From Microcaldota archaeon (GTDB taxonomy: Archaea > Micrarchaeota > Micrarchaeia > Micrarchaeales > CABMGC01): a DNA stretch of 42,572 nt. Below, piece by piece: positions 9,104 through 16,574 of this stretch. Both the position numbers and the translations under genes were made by a program. Each line of letters starts with the position of its first letter. Position 1 is the stretch's first letter. The notes below the pieces were generated by a model. The model ran no database searches and was not told where the DNA came from. It saw nothing but the letters and a program-made list of their open reading frames with translations. Location of the stretch: positions 1 through 42,572 of the forward strand of contig JAGWGN010000008.1 in the NCBI GenBank assembly GCA_028867335.1, read 5' to 3'.

Positions 9104-10300
9104 GTGGAAGACGAGAAAAAAAGGCTGCAAAGGAAAATCGACGACCTACTTGCCAGGATAAAGGAGCGCAAGATGCCGGCGGCGAATGTGAGCGCGGTTA
9201 ACAACTGGATAAACTTCATGCGGGCCAAGGGCTCAAATCCAAATACGATACTCAAGAACCTTTACTACATGTCATGGTTTCTAAATTCCCTTTCCGCAAA
9301 AACAGACATCACAAAAGCGACTCGGCAGGAGATTGAGTCGGCCATGGCGAAGATTGAGAGTTCGGACTACTCGGGCACCACAAAGGGAAACATCAAGGTA
9401 ATAATAAAGGCGTTCTACAAGCACTGCCTCGGGGAGGACCTCTACTATCCCAAGCAGATCGCATGGGTCAAGTCCTCAAAAAGCCGCAAAAAGATCCTGC
9501 CTGAGGACATCTTGAGCGAGGAGGAGGTCCTGAAGATGATAGAGGCATCGGGCAACATGAGGGACAAGGCGATAATAGCGGTGCTCTACGATTCCGGAAT
9601 AAGGGTCGGGGAGCTTTTAAGCCTCAGGATAAGAAGCGTCGATCTTTCAGGCGAGCCGGCGCACATAATTGTTGACGGCAAGACAGGCATGAGGAAGATA
9701 CCGATACTCTTCAGCGCCCCGTACCTTTCAAATTATCTGGAGCTTGTCAAGGGCAAGAAGCACGACGAATTCCTCTGGACAGGAATAGGCACTTGGACGG
9801 CATCCAACAAGCTGGTGGATAGCTCCGCAATAAGGAAGCTGCTTAGGATAGTTGCAAAGAAGGCGGGAATACATAAGAGGATGTATCCGCACCTCTTCCG
9901 CCACAGCAGGGCGACATACTACGCGAACAGGCTTACCGAGCAGCAGCTCAAGGCGCTCTTCGGATGGACTGGGGACAGCACGATGGTCAGCACTTACGTC
10001 CATATGAGCGGAAGGGACATCGATGACGCGGTGATGCAGACATACGGCAAAATCCCAAAGGAGATGAGTGCGCCGAAGCTGATCGAGAAGGTATGCCCAA
10101 GGTGCAGGTACGCAAACGGCATCGACTTCCTGCACTGCAAGCGCTGCGGCGCCTCCCTTGAGATGGGCATGACAATGAAGGGAGAGCAGGTGAACAACGC
10201 GCTTAGGGATTCGCTCCTGGAGTCGGCCAAGGACCCGAAGTTCCTAGAGGATTTGATAAATCTACTTTCGCAAAAGAAGGGTGGAAAAAGGAATAGGTAA
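9104..10300 (+). CDS. Tyrosine recombinase/integrase with C-terminal zinc ribbon
   Basis: This is a site-specific recombinase of 398 aa. A SAM-like core-binding domain spans about residues 28-125 and the catalytic domain about 135-310. Visible catalytic residues are R167 (DSGIRVGELL), a beta-hairpin Lys (DGKTGMRKIP), H263/R266 (PHLFRHSRAT), W288 (FGW) and the nucleophile Y298 (STYVHMS). A zinc ribbon CPRCRYANG...CKRCG follows at about 329-352. The archaeal dimer-resolution enzyme XerA is about 100 residues shorter and lacks the ribbon. Together with the adjacent tRNA this favours an element integrase. The start is GTG. Confidence 0.9.
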   Translation: MEDEKKRLQRKIDDLLARIKERKMPAANVSAVNNWINFMRAKGSNPNTILKNLYYMSWFLNSLSAKTDITKATRQEIESAMAKIESSDYSGTTKGNIKVIIKAFYKHCLGEDLYYPKQIAWVKSSKSRKKILPEDILSEEEVLKMIEASGNMRDKAIIAVLYDSGIRVGELLSLRIRSVDLSGEPAHIIVDGKTGMRKIPILFSAPYLSNYLELVKGKKHDEFLWTGIGTWTASNKLVDSSAIRKLLRIVAKKAGIHKRMYPHLFRHSRATYYANRLTEQQLKALFGWTGDSTMVSTYVHMSGRDIDDAVMQTYGKIPKEMSAPKLIEKVCPRCRYANGIDFLHCKRCGASLEMGMTMKGEQVNNALRDSLLESAKDPKFLEDLINLLSQKKGGKRNR

Positions 10301-10304
10301 TGAT

Positions 10305-10982
10305 ATGGCCGAGAATGTTTTTCATAGGAGCCTGCTTGCAATAAGCAGCGTAAGCCTCATCGGGAGCTGCGAGACCAGGTTCATGGAGGCGATGGTAGGC
10401 AAACCTAAAGTCACCAAGCAGATGCAGATCGGCAAGGTGATGCACGAGAAACTTGCCGCTCCGCTTCCTAAGATAACAATTGAGGAGGTTATAGAGAAGA
10501 TAAAGTCCGGGGGAACGGGAGGCGTCAGGGAGCTGCCTGTGACGGATAAGATAAACAGGCTAATCGGAAGGATCGACCAGCTGGAGTTGATGGGTAGGAA
10601 CGCCAAGGGCGTCAACAATGCACTCATAATAGATGACAAATACCCCAAGTTCAAATTCAATGAAATGCCGCTCTACTACAAGCTGCAGCTATCCGCCTAT
10701 GCGGTTGCAATAAAGAACTCAGAGGTATTTGGCAGCATATGCGATATAGTTGGCCTTAGGTTGATTTCACGGGAACCAGGATCTCATGTGATAACTGGCA
10801 CTTTTGATGTTGAGGGAGAGGAACTTGCGCAGTGCAAGTCAAATGTCGCAGAAGCGGCAAATGAGGCATGGCAGCTCTATGATCGCAAGAGGGAACCCGA
10901 GCACAGGAGGTTCGATGTCGGGAAGGGGGAGTGGGTCAGGTGCTATTGCAGCTTGGGGAAGGCGGGTTTGGGGTGGTCATAA
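10305..10982 (+). CDS. Cas4/RecB-like PD-(D/E)XK nuclease, possibly 3'-truncated
   Basis: 225 aa. Motifs in order: an N-terminal Cys (GSCETRF), the RecB-family IGKVMHEKL, the active-site line RLIGRIDQLEL ... ALIIDDKYPKF (D and DxK), then YYKLQLSAYAVA (QxxxYA). This is the Cas4/Dna2-like exonuclease arrangement. The usual C-terminal Cys cluster is only half there: RCYCS, after which the protein ends within 10 residues. ATG 10305 has AGGTAATGAT upstream; the track start 10281 lies in the integrase. It probably acts in element replication or recombination, not CRISPR adaptation, as no cas1 or array is visible. Confidence 0.75.
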   Translation: MAENVFHRSLLAISSVSLIGSCETRFMEAMVGKPKVTKQMQIGKVMHEKLAAPLPKITIEEVIEKIKSGGTGGVRELPVTDKINRLIGRIDQLELMGRNAKGVNNALIIDDKYPKFKFNEMPLYYKLQLSAYAVAIKNSEVFGSICDIVGLRLISREPGSHVITGTFDVEGEELAQCKSNVAEAANEAWQLYDRKREPEHRRFDVGKGEWVRCYCSLGKAGLGWS

Positions 10983-11947
10983 GCACGCAGCAACTCGATG
11001 ACCTACCTCAGGTGTTCGCCAACTCTAGCGCGGTTACCATGTTGCACAACTACAGGGACATCAGCATATACGCCAAGAACGCGTTCAACCTGAATCCTTT
11101 TGAGATTGCATACCTTAGGTCCGCGGCGCAGGGCGAGGCCCTTGTCTTTGACCGCCATCTCGCGCAGCTCGGGCAGTGGTGGCCCGAATATGTGAAAATT
11201 AATCCACTTACAAACGAGGAGAAAGTGAGGCTAGCCGGAATGAATTCCGAATATGCCCCGGAACTCATAAATGAAGCGCAACAGAAGATATCTTTGGGCA
11301 ATGCAGTGACGAAGGCAAGCAAAAGCGTGAAGGCTCATACAATACCGTTGCCTGAAGGGGCGCCAACACCCGGAGAACACGCCGGGCTTCTGGGGATATA
11401 TCGCAATCAGGGCAAGGACCTTGGCACAATCGTCAACTTCATCAGGCAAAAGGGCTGGCTCACAAGTGCCAACTCATTATACGGATACAAAGGAAAACCA
11501 AGTATATTCGAAACACTGGCAAGCAGAGGAATGGTGAAAGTAGTGAATAACATGTATGTGCTCACCGAAGCAGGAATGGTGTGGGTGGATCCAAATGTGA
11601 TTGTATCCGTTCAGTCGGATAAGCTGGGATCGGAGCAGCACAAGCAGCTCCTCATAAAGCTGGTAGACAAACTGCATGAGGACAACATGCTGACAGTATC
11701 AAGAAAGGAAAAGCACTCATTCGACATAGTCGCATATCCGGTCAATGCAAAGAAGAAGAGCCTCTGGGACACAAACGGCGCAAAGGGGTATGAAGCGCAG
11801 ACTAGTGCAAGAACGGATTCGGTAAAAGAGAACATGCACAAATCAGAGAAGTGGAAAATGCCGACGGTGTGGGCTGCAGACAATGCGGAAGTGCTTGAAG
11901 GGATAAAGGTCCAGACAGCCCGTAAGAACGAGTACCTGCTGGTGTAG
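10931..11947 (+). pseudogene. C-terminal remnant of a HerA/VirB4-type DNA-pumping ATPase
   Basis: The first residues GEGGFGVVISTQQLDDLPQVFANSS correspond to the strand-and-sensor region near the end of HerA/FtsK/VirB4 ATPase cores (V-x-STQ...DLP...N). No Walker A or Walker B motif lies upstream in this frame, which opens only at 10883 after a TGA. The remaining 250 residues include a winged-helix-like segment (about 130-215). The gene overlaps the nuclease by 52 nt in another frame. The best reading is a deletion that removed the ATPase N-terminal half. The piece may still be translated from GTG 10931 as a DNA-binding fragment of up to 338 aa. Confidence 0.6.
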
Positions 11948-11964
11948 TCGATATTGAAGGGCCA

Positions 11965-12002
11965 GAGGCTCCAATCATGGGGACCGAAGCCTCCAACCCC
12001 AT
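11965..12002 (+). other. Interlocked inverted repeats after the ATPase remnant
   Basis: GAGGCT (11965-11970) pairs with AGCCTC (11988-11993), and ATGGGG (11977-11982) pairs with CCCCAT (11997-12002). The two 6-bp stems interleave, so they could form an H-type pseudoknot or alternate. This starts 17 nt after the stop codon and may simply be a 3' end structure. Confidence 0.35.
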
Positions 12003-12098
12003 TTAACATATGCGGGTAGTCATATTAGTAAGCTACGATTATGGTACAAATCGATAGATTAGATTTATATAGTAAAACGGACAACATTAATTTGTACA

Positions 12099-12281
12099 GT
12101 GTTGAATATGAAGAATTTAATCGTCAATAATAAGAACAAGAGCATAATTGTGGTGAAATTTTCAAATCCTAATTGCCCGCGAATGCTTGCGAACGAGAAC
12201 TTTGTGGCATTCAGGGATGACTATAGTGGCAAAATGAGGATAAAAAATATCAAGCTAATGAAAAAACTGAGCTCATTTTGA
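12099..12281 (+). CDS. Small basic protein of unknown function
   Basis: 60 aa from GTG 12099, or 57 aa from ATG 12108. It is rich in Asn, Lys and Ile, with one region KSIIVVKFSNPNCP that could be a beta strand. A TATA element TTTATAT (12064-12070) lies about 26 nt before position 12093, so the gene would be nearly leaderless. Its stop overlaps the convergent Lrp gene by 9 nt. I do not recognise it, and it could be a chance ORF. Confidence 0.4.
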   Translation: MLNMKNLIVNNKNKSIIVVKFSNPNCPRMLANENFVAFRDDYSGKMRIKNIKLMKKLSSF

Positions 12282-13304
12282 TTCTTTCTCAAATAATCTT
12301 TTGTAAGATTCGTATTCTTCCAAATGGAACGGCCATTTGCCGATTATCAAATAAGTCAGCATAGCCCTGTCTATGCGTGGGCTCTCTACTGCCCATAATC
12401 GCTGAATAAGATCAGGACCTCGCTTGGATAGTCTTTCCCCGTCTTCAAATGTGCAAAGATACATGCCGTCATACGCTCCGGTTACGTCTGCAATAAAGCA
12501 ATAGTCGTTGGTTATCTCACTGGCGGTTTCGTTGAGGAGTTCTTTGGCAAAATTTATGAAAAATTTGTGATGGTGTTCCTTGGTGGGAATCAGACGAAGA
12601 CCATATGCCGATATTATCTTTTTGTCTGGTTTCTGAGTAAGTGCAGAAAACTTCTTTATTATCCCTTTTTCTTTCAATTTTCTTAGGATGTAAACAACAT
12701 GCATCGGGTTTTTGATTTTGCATTTTTCACATATCTCTTTTAGCCTCGCTCTAGAATTATTATTTAGGAGCATCAGTACTTTTTTCTCTGAATTTGACAA
12801 TATGGGACTTTCTTTAATGAGTTCGCTCCTCAAAGCTAAAAAGCCTATCGATTTTTCATCCATGATTGATGATTTGAATACTGGTCTGTATTCTCCCAAA
12901 TCCATCCGCAGCCTCCATTCCCAAGCCTTGAAATCTTTGGAGGTTATGCCCACCACATACAACAAAAGATCAAAATCGCCAGTGGCAAGATATGCGTCCT
13001 GAACGAAAATGTCCTTCGTGAACCTCTCCCTCAAAAAATCTATTGATGGGGCCGGATTCTCAAATTTGATTGTTATAATCCTTCCCTCTGTGAAGCCTAG
13101 TGCGGCCTCGTCTAGTTCTAAGGTATATTCAATGTCGTATCTTTTCTCGAGCTCCTTAAGGGCGGCGGCGATATTATGATATGAAATATTGAACCTTCTC
13201 CCCAACTCTTGGAGTGAAACCCTAGAATCCTTGTAAATCTCTCGCAGTATATCGTATGGCAATCCGCTTTTAACATATTCTTGCGTTTCTCGTTTAGCTG
13301 GCAT
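12273..13304 (-). CDS. Double-module Lrp/AsnC-type transcription regulator
   Basis: 343 aa with two Lrp-like halves. The first HTH is at about residues 15-55 (LREIYKDSRVSLQELGRRFNIS), followed by a RAM-like domain to about 150 (AYLATGDFDLLLYVVG). The second HTH is at about 170-215 (EKKVLMLLNNNSRARLKEIC), followed by a second RAM-like domain (VTGAYDGMYLCTF). Normal Lrp proteins have one HTH and one RAM of about 150 aa in total, so this is a tandem fusion. It is transcribed away from the mini-protein operon starting near 13432 and may regulate it through the AT-rich spacer. Confidence 0.78.
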   Translation of the reverse strand: MPAKRETQEYVKSGLPYDILREIYKDSRVSLQELGRRFNISYHNIAAALKELEKRYDIEYTLELDEAALGFTEGRIITIKFENPAPSIDFLRERFTKDIFVQDAYLATGDFDLLLYVVGITSKDFKAWEWRLRMDLGEYRPVFKSSIMDEKSIGFLALRSELIKESPILSNSEKKVLMLLNNNSRARLKEICEKCKIKNPMHVVYILRKLKEKGIIKKFSALTQKPDKKIISAYGLRLIPTKEHHHKFFINFAKELLNETASEITNDYCFIADVTGAYDGMYLCTFEDGERLSKRGPDLIQRLWAVESPRIDRAMLTYLIIGKWPFHLEEYESYKRLFEKESK

Positions 13305-13431
13305 AAATGCATCTCAAAATATCATTTATATTTTAATATTATAGGATGTTTTTCTCATTATTAGTATTTTTTTAACAATAACTATATATACAACAAAACT
13401 TATAATACTTATCGAAGTGTGGGGACACAAC
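13305..13431. promoter_or_regulatory. AT-rich divergent promoter region of the Lrp gene and mini-protein operon
   Basis: This 127-nt spacer is strongly AT-rich. On the minus strand, ATATAAATG around 13324-13332 is close to TATA distance from ATG 13304. On the plus strand, CTTATAATA at 13400-13408 is about 26 nt before ATG 13432. A TATATATA run at 13384 is a further possible site. An Lrp operator here is plausible but no clear inverted repeat was found. Confidence 0.45.
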
Positions 13432-13545
13432 ATGGCGAACAAATTCGTAAAAGAATCTGGCCATGTGGCTTGTTCTAAGATTCACTCCCTGAATCCCCCA
13501 AGAACCTCCCAAGGGTCCCCACTACTTTCCCTCAAGTCATATTGA
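13432..13545 (+). CDS. Possible 37-aa leaderless mini-protein
   Basis: The ORF is ATG-GCG-AAC ... TAT-TGA, 37 codons, too short for the ORF track. It begins MANKFVKESGHVACSKIH and is Ser/Pro rich at the end. The TATA at 13400-13408 would start the transcript at the ATG. There is no recognisable domain. It could instead be the 5' leader of the downstream mini-protein operon. Confidence 0.35.
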   Translation: MANKFVKESGHVACSKIHSLNPPRTSQGSPLLSLKSY

Positions 13546-13559
13546 ACCTAGTGGATACC

Positions 13560-13715
13560 ATGGACTATCACGAAACAACCAGGAAGATGCTTGCGGCATC
13601 CAAGGCGATGAAAGAGGATTTACCAAAGGTGTACGACTTCCTTCCCCGCAATGACTACTACAGACTCAAGCAACTGCTAGATGAGGCAGAGTCAATACTC
13701 GCCAAACATCAATAG
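13560..13715 (+). CDS. Mini-protein, 51 aa, helical, paralogue of the next gene
   Basis: Too short for the ORF track. It starts MDYHETTRKMLAASKAM and its second half, VYDFLPRNDYYRLKQLLDEA, is predicted amphipathic helix. GTGGAT lies 3 nt before the ATG region as ribosome binding site. The C-terminal 30 residues align with the next gene (F, D-Y/F-x-R-L, E-x-E, I-L-x-K positions shared), so the two look like a tandem duplication. Function unknown. Confidence 0.6.
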   Translation: MDYHETTRKMLAASKAMKEDLPKVYDFLPRNDYYRLKQLLDEAESILAKHQ

Positions 13716-13723
13716 GTAATCCC

Positions 13724-13882
13724 ATGAACTATTACGCATATATTAGAAGGCGCGTGGCTGACCTGTGCGGCCTGAGATTCAAAATCCAAAAGCTCTTTGC
13801 ATTCGTGAACTATTCAGATTTTGACAGACTGCAGTCGCTGATGAACGAAATGGAGCAGATACTGAAGAAGTACGACAATTAG
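13724..13882 (+). CDS. Mini-protein, 52 aa, helical, paralogue of the previous gene
   Basis: This also escaped the ORF track. It starts MNYYAYIRRRVADLCGLRFK and ends with LFAFVNYSDFDRLQSLMNEM followed by EQILKKYDN. AGGTAAT precedes the ATG, and the gene begins 8 nt after the stop of its paralogue. The pattern F-x5-D-[YF]-x-R-L-x2-L-x2-E-x-E-x-I-L-x-K is shared by both. Probably a small protein-protein interaction helix; function unknown. Confidence 0.6.
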   Translation: MNYYAYIRRRVADLCGLRFKIQKLFAFVNYSDFDRLQSLMNEMEQILKKYDN

Positions 13883-13890
13883 GTGTTGAC

Positions 13891-14031
13891 ATGAAGCTTG
13901 GATTGGAAAACTTTAGATCTTTGGTGTATGGGGAGCCGGCGGAAACGCAGAAGAAGACGTATCTTTGCTGGAAGTGCGGCAAGAACTATGTTGATCCTTC
14001 AGACTACCTTTGGCATATTCAGTCCTGTTGA
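13891..14031 (+). CDS. Mini zinc-finger protein, 46 aa
   Basis: The C-terminal half reads CWKCGKNYVDPSDYLWHIQSC, a C-x2-C-x12-H-x3-C zinc-finger pattern. AGGTGTTGAC just upstream of ATG 13891 is a good ribosome binding site, and the gene sits 8 nt after the previous one in the same operon. Small zinc fingers of this kind are common DNA-binding proteins in archaeal viruses and plasmids. The exact role is unknown. Confidence 0.62.
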   Translation: MKLGLENFRSLVYGEPAETQKKTYLCWKCGKNYVDPSDYLWHIQSC

Positions 14032-14051
14032 ATCCTGAATCGGTGGGGGAT

Positions 14052-14315
14052 ATGGAAAAAGAAAAAGGATTTTTGCTGTTAAAGCCAAAAAGATTAAAGG
14101 ATGCGGGCAAAATTGCAAGGGCAATCGCGATGTGCAAGGGCGTGAAGGAGGTTTTTTTGACTAGCGGAGAATACGGGTTTGTCGCGGCAATCGAGACTAA
14201 TCTTAATGGAGGCATTCAAAATATTGGCAAAATGGTGGAAAAAGGAACCAGATGCGTGAAAGCCAGCACAGTAATCAAACATTACACCTACAGGAAAAAA
14301 TGGGATGGGCGTTGA
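14052..14315 (+). CDS. Stand-alone RAM (Lrp/AsnC ligand-binding) domain protein
   Basis: 87 aa from ATG 14052, preceded by GGTGGGGG; the ORF-track start at 14010 lies in the zinc-finger gene. The segment GVKEVFLTSGEYGFVAAIETN and the later VEKGTRCVKASTVIKHYTYRKKW follow the beta-alpha-beta pattern of the RAM domain, without an HTH. Such proteins can oligomerise with full Lrp regulators and sense amino acids or other small ligands. A double Lrp protein is encoded just upstream on the other strand. Confidence 0.6.
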   Translation: MEKEKGFLLLKPKRLKDAGKIARAIAMCKGVKEVFLTSGEYGFVAAIETNLNGGIQNIGKMVEKGTRCVKASTVIKHYTYRKKWDGR

Positions 14316-14387
14316 AAAGAATCTACTAAAGGAATTATAGGCAAAAATAAAGAGCTTAATCCCTTCCAATGGGGCAACGGTGTAAAA

Positions 14388-15401
14388 ATGGAAAAAAATG
14401 TAGATGAAGTAATCTCTAGAAAACTTGGCCATTCAGAAGCGTTGAATGTGAGGTTAGATAAAACAGTGCCAACAGGGTTAAAATTAACAAAAAGAATATG
14501 CAACGAAAACTGCGTATTCAGTAAAAATATGGCGGTTGCCTGCCACGATGACAATTCGTATCGCGGGACAGGTACGGCCATATCAAATACCGAGTTTATA
14601 GGTGCAGTGAAAAAACTATTTGCTGCTACAGGTAAGAAGCAAATAATACATATTGCAGGGGATGGTGAACCAACATTATTTAGGGGAGAGCTGCTTGATT
14701 TAATTAAAAAGTTGAGGGAGTTGCCATATGTTAGTTCCATAAAATTAACAACCAATGGAACGTTGATATCAAATGGTAATCCAGATCTGGCCACACAATT
14801 AAAACGGGCTGGATTGGACAGCGTAAACATATCCCTTCACTCCTTGGATTCGGGAGAATTCAATAGAGTAACAGGACTTAATTCGTTGGGTGAAGTTTTG
14901 AAGGGAATTGATTGTGCCATAACCTCTGGGTTAAGGACTACTATTAATTGTGTTGTGCGCAAAGAGACTTTTGGGGAGGTAGAAGATTACATAAGACTAT
15001 CCGCAGCCAAAGGGGTAAAAATTAAGTTTCTCTTCATGATCGGAGGCGCAGATCAAGCTTACTCTAATAATCTTATAGAGAAAATGGTGGCCTTGCTCTC
15101 AAAGAAGACTACGAAAATATATGACTATGTAGATGGATATCATGCTGAAAAGATTTTTTTCATAGGGGATGCAATAATTGAGGTAAAAGATCCAATAACA
15201 AATAATTGCCCAAATATGAAATGTTTAGTGAGGGATAAGTGTTTAGAGACGTGTAGATATTTTCTACGCATCACTCCTACGGGTTCACTACAGCCTTGCG
15301 GTGTTCGAAACGATAATATTATTGATTTGCTTTCAGAATATACATCAGATAAGACTATAGTATCAGCAATAAAAAGTGGGGGGAAACTACTTGGTGGATA
15401 A
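14388..15401 (+). CDS. MoaA-like radical SAM protein with atypical cysteine spacing
   Basis: 337 aa. TGLKLTKRICNENCVFSKN is at the cluster position, and AGDGEPTLF, LTTNGTLI and GLDSVNISLHSLDSGEFNRVTG follow as in MoaA (GTP 3',8-cyclase) and related enzymes. The cluster motif should be CxxxCxxC, but the third Cys is Ser45 and the next Cys is C52 (C38-x3-C42-x9-C52). The C-terminus has a second Cys cluster (NCPNMKCLVRDKC ... CRYF ... QPCG), as in MoaA/SPASM proteins. GGTG precedes the ATG. It begins an operon with CYTH, kinase, HD and zinc-ribbon genes. The substrate is probably a nucleotide, by context only. Confidence 0.8.
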   Translation: MEKNVDEVISRKLGHSEALNVRLDKTVPTGLKLTKRICNENCVFSKNMAVACHDDNSYRGTGTAISNTEFIGAVKKLFAATGKKQIIHIAGDGEPTLFRGELLDLIKKLRELPYVSSIKLTTNGTLISNGNPDLATQLKRAGLDSVNISLHSLDSGEFNRVTGLNSLGEVLKGIDCAITSGLRTTINCVVRKETFGEVEDYIRLSAAKGVKIKFLFMIGGADQAYSNNLIEKMVALLSKKTTKIYDYVDGYHAEKIFFIGDAIIEVKDPITNNCPNMKCLVRDKCLETCRYFLRITPTGSLQPCGVRNDNIIDLLSEYTSDKTIVSAIKSGGKLLGG

Positions 15402-15402
15402 G

Positions 15403-15933
15403 ATGAGAGAGATTGAAACGAAAATTGTGGATTTTGATGAGGAAGATGTGGAGAGGTCATTAAATAAAAATGCGGAATTTGTCTCCGAGAACCTACAAAG
15501 AAGATGGGTTTTTGATCTAAGAGGTGAGGGAAGACACGATTTTGATAAGTTTATAAGAGTGAGAACAAACGGGGACAAAACCACCATAGCATACAAGTTT
15601 AGAGAAGGGAAGGGGGTCGATAACACCGAAGAGTTAGAGGTGAATGTTGATAATTTTGATACCACAGCAGAGATTTTCACAAGACTGATCGATAAGAGAT
15701 ATTATCAGGAGAATAAAAGGAAGACATACAGATACGGAAAAGTTGAGATAACGATAGATTATTGGCCTAAAATCCCGCCAGTAATAGAAATTGAGGGAAA
15801 TAGTGAGGGGGAGATAGAGCAGGCAATTGCCGAACTTAAAATTAAGGGGAGGAATCTTGGAAATATGAGCTGGGAGAAGGTATATGCGTCGTACGGCTTA
15901 GATATTCACTCCTTCAAAATTTTGAAATTCTAG
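15403..15933 (+). CDS. CYTH domain protein (class IV adenylate cyclase / triphosphatase family)
   Basis: The N-terminus MREIETKIVDF contains the CYTH signature ExExK. Basic strand FIRVRTNGDKTTIAYKFR and the acidic strand IDYWPKIPPVIEIEG follow as in CyaB-like proteins. CYTH tunnels bind triphosphates and metal; members are adenylate cyclases, thiamine triphosphatases or tripolyphosphatases. 176 aa is usual. I use ATG 15403 with GGTGGATA before it; the track start 15376 lies within the radical SAM gene. Which triphosphate it uses is unknown. Confidence 0.78.
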   Translation: MREIETKIVDFDEEDVERSLNKNAEFVSENLQRRWVFDLRGEGRHDFDKFIRVRTNGDKTTIAYKFREGKGVDNTEELEVNVDNFDTTAEIFTRLIDKRYYQENKRKTYRYGKVEITIDYWPKIPPVIEIEGNSEGEIEQAIAELKIKGRNLGNMSWEKVYASYGLDIHSFKILKF

Positions 15934-15941
15934 ATGATTTT

Positions 15942-16562
15942 ATGCCAAAAATAGTAATTGAGGGAGTCGATGGTTCTGGAAAGACCACCATCGCCCAATC
16001 TCTGAGTACCAAGATAGGTGGTAATTTAATAGCGTCATCACAGGTTTCATTCCTTCCTGCAATAAGAAAATATACAAATTTGGACACTGCAAACACAATA
16101 GCCCGCTTTGGATACTACCTTGCCGTAAATAAATATACTACAGACATTTTAGCAAACGGTGATTCGAAAACCGATGTCTTCGATAGATACATCTATTCCA
16201 CATTGACCACACACATCGCATTGGATACATTGTATAATGACGGAAGGAATATTAAACACATAAAAGAAATTTTTGAACAAGAAAGTCAAAACTTCCCAAC
16301 GCCCGATACTGTTGCTTTTCTGTATGTAAACCCAGAGGTAAGAAAATTGAGGGTTAATCTGCGAGATGTGAGGGCAGACAGCAAACTAGATTTCAATAGT
16401 TCATTTGCTATAGAAACAGAAAAATTACTCAAGGAACTTGCGAAGGATATGAGAGGGGAGGGGATAACAAATGTGGTTGAAATCGATACAAGTAACAAAA
16501 CAGTTGAGGAATCGATGAACATAATACTTAAATCGCATTTGGGATTGATTCAACGTGTTTGA
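15942..16562 (+). CDS. Thymidylate kinase-like nucleotide kinase
   Basis: 206 aa P-loop kinase. IVIEGVDGSGKTTIAQSL is the thymidylate kinase Walker A and DVFDRYIYSTLTTHIA is the DR[YF] nucleoside-binding motif. The LID region contains LRDVRADSKLDF. Similar proteins phosphorylate dTMP or other NMPs. The operon position between a CYTH protein and an HD hydrolase, and the AT-rich codon use, suggest a cargo-specific kinase and not the housekeeping tmk. Confidence 0.8.
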   Translation: MPKIVIEGVDGSGKTTIAQSLSTKIGGNLIASSQVSFLPAIRKYTNLDTANTIARFGYYLAVNKYTTDILANGDSKTDVFDRYIYSTLTTHIALDTLYNDGRNIKHIKEIFEQESQNFPTPDTVAFLYVNPEVRKLRVNLRDVRADSKLDFNSSFAIETEKLLKELAKDMRGEGITNVVEIDTSNKTVEESMNIILKSHLGLIQRV

Positions 16563-16574
16563 GAAGGTGGTTTT

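Noticed and set aside
9104-10300. Chromosomal dimer-resolution recombinase XerA
   Set aside because: It is too long, carries a C-terminal zinc ribbon and sits next to a tRNA with a repeated 3' end, which fits an element integrase better.
10305-10982. CRISPR-Cas4 adaptation gene
   Set aside because: The nuclease is Cas4-like, but no cas1, cas2 or repeat-spacer array is seen in the window; an element nuclease is more likely.
14388-15401. True viperin (ddhCTP synthase)
   Set aside because: It lacks the CxxxCxxC motif and the sequence is nearer to MoaA; only the context suggests a nucleotide substrate.
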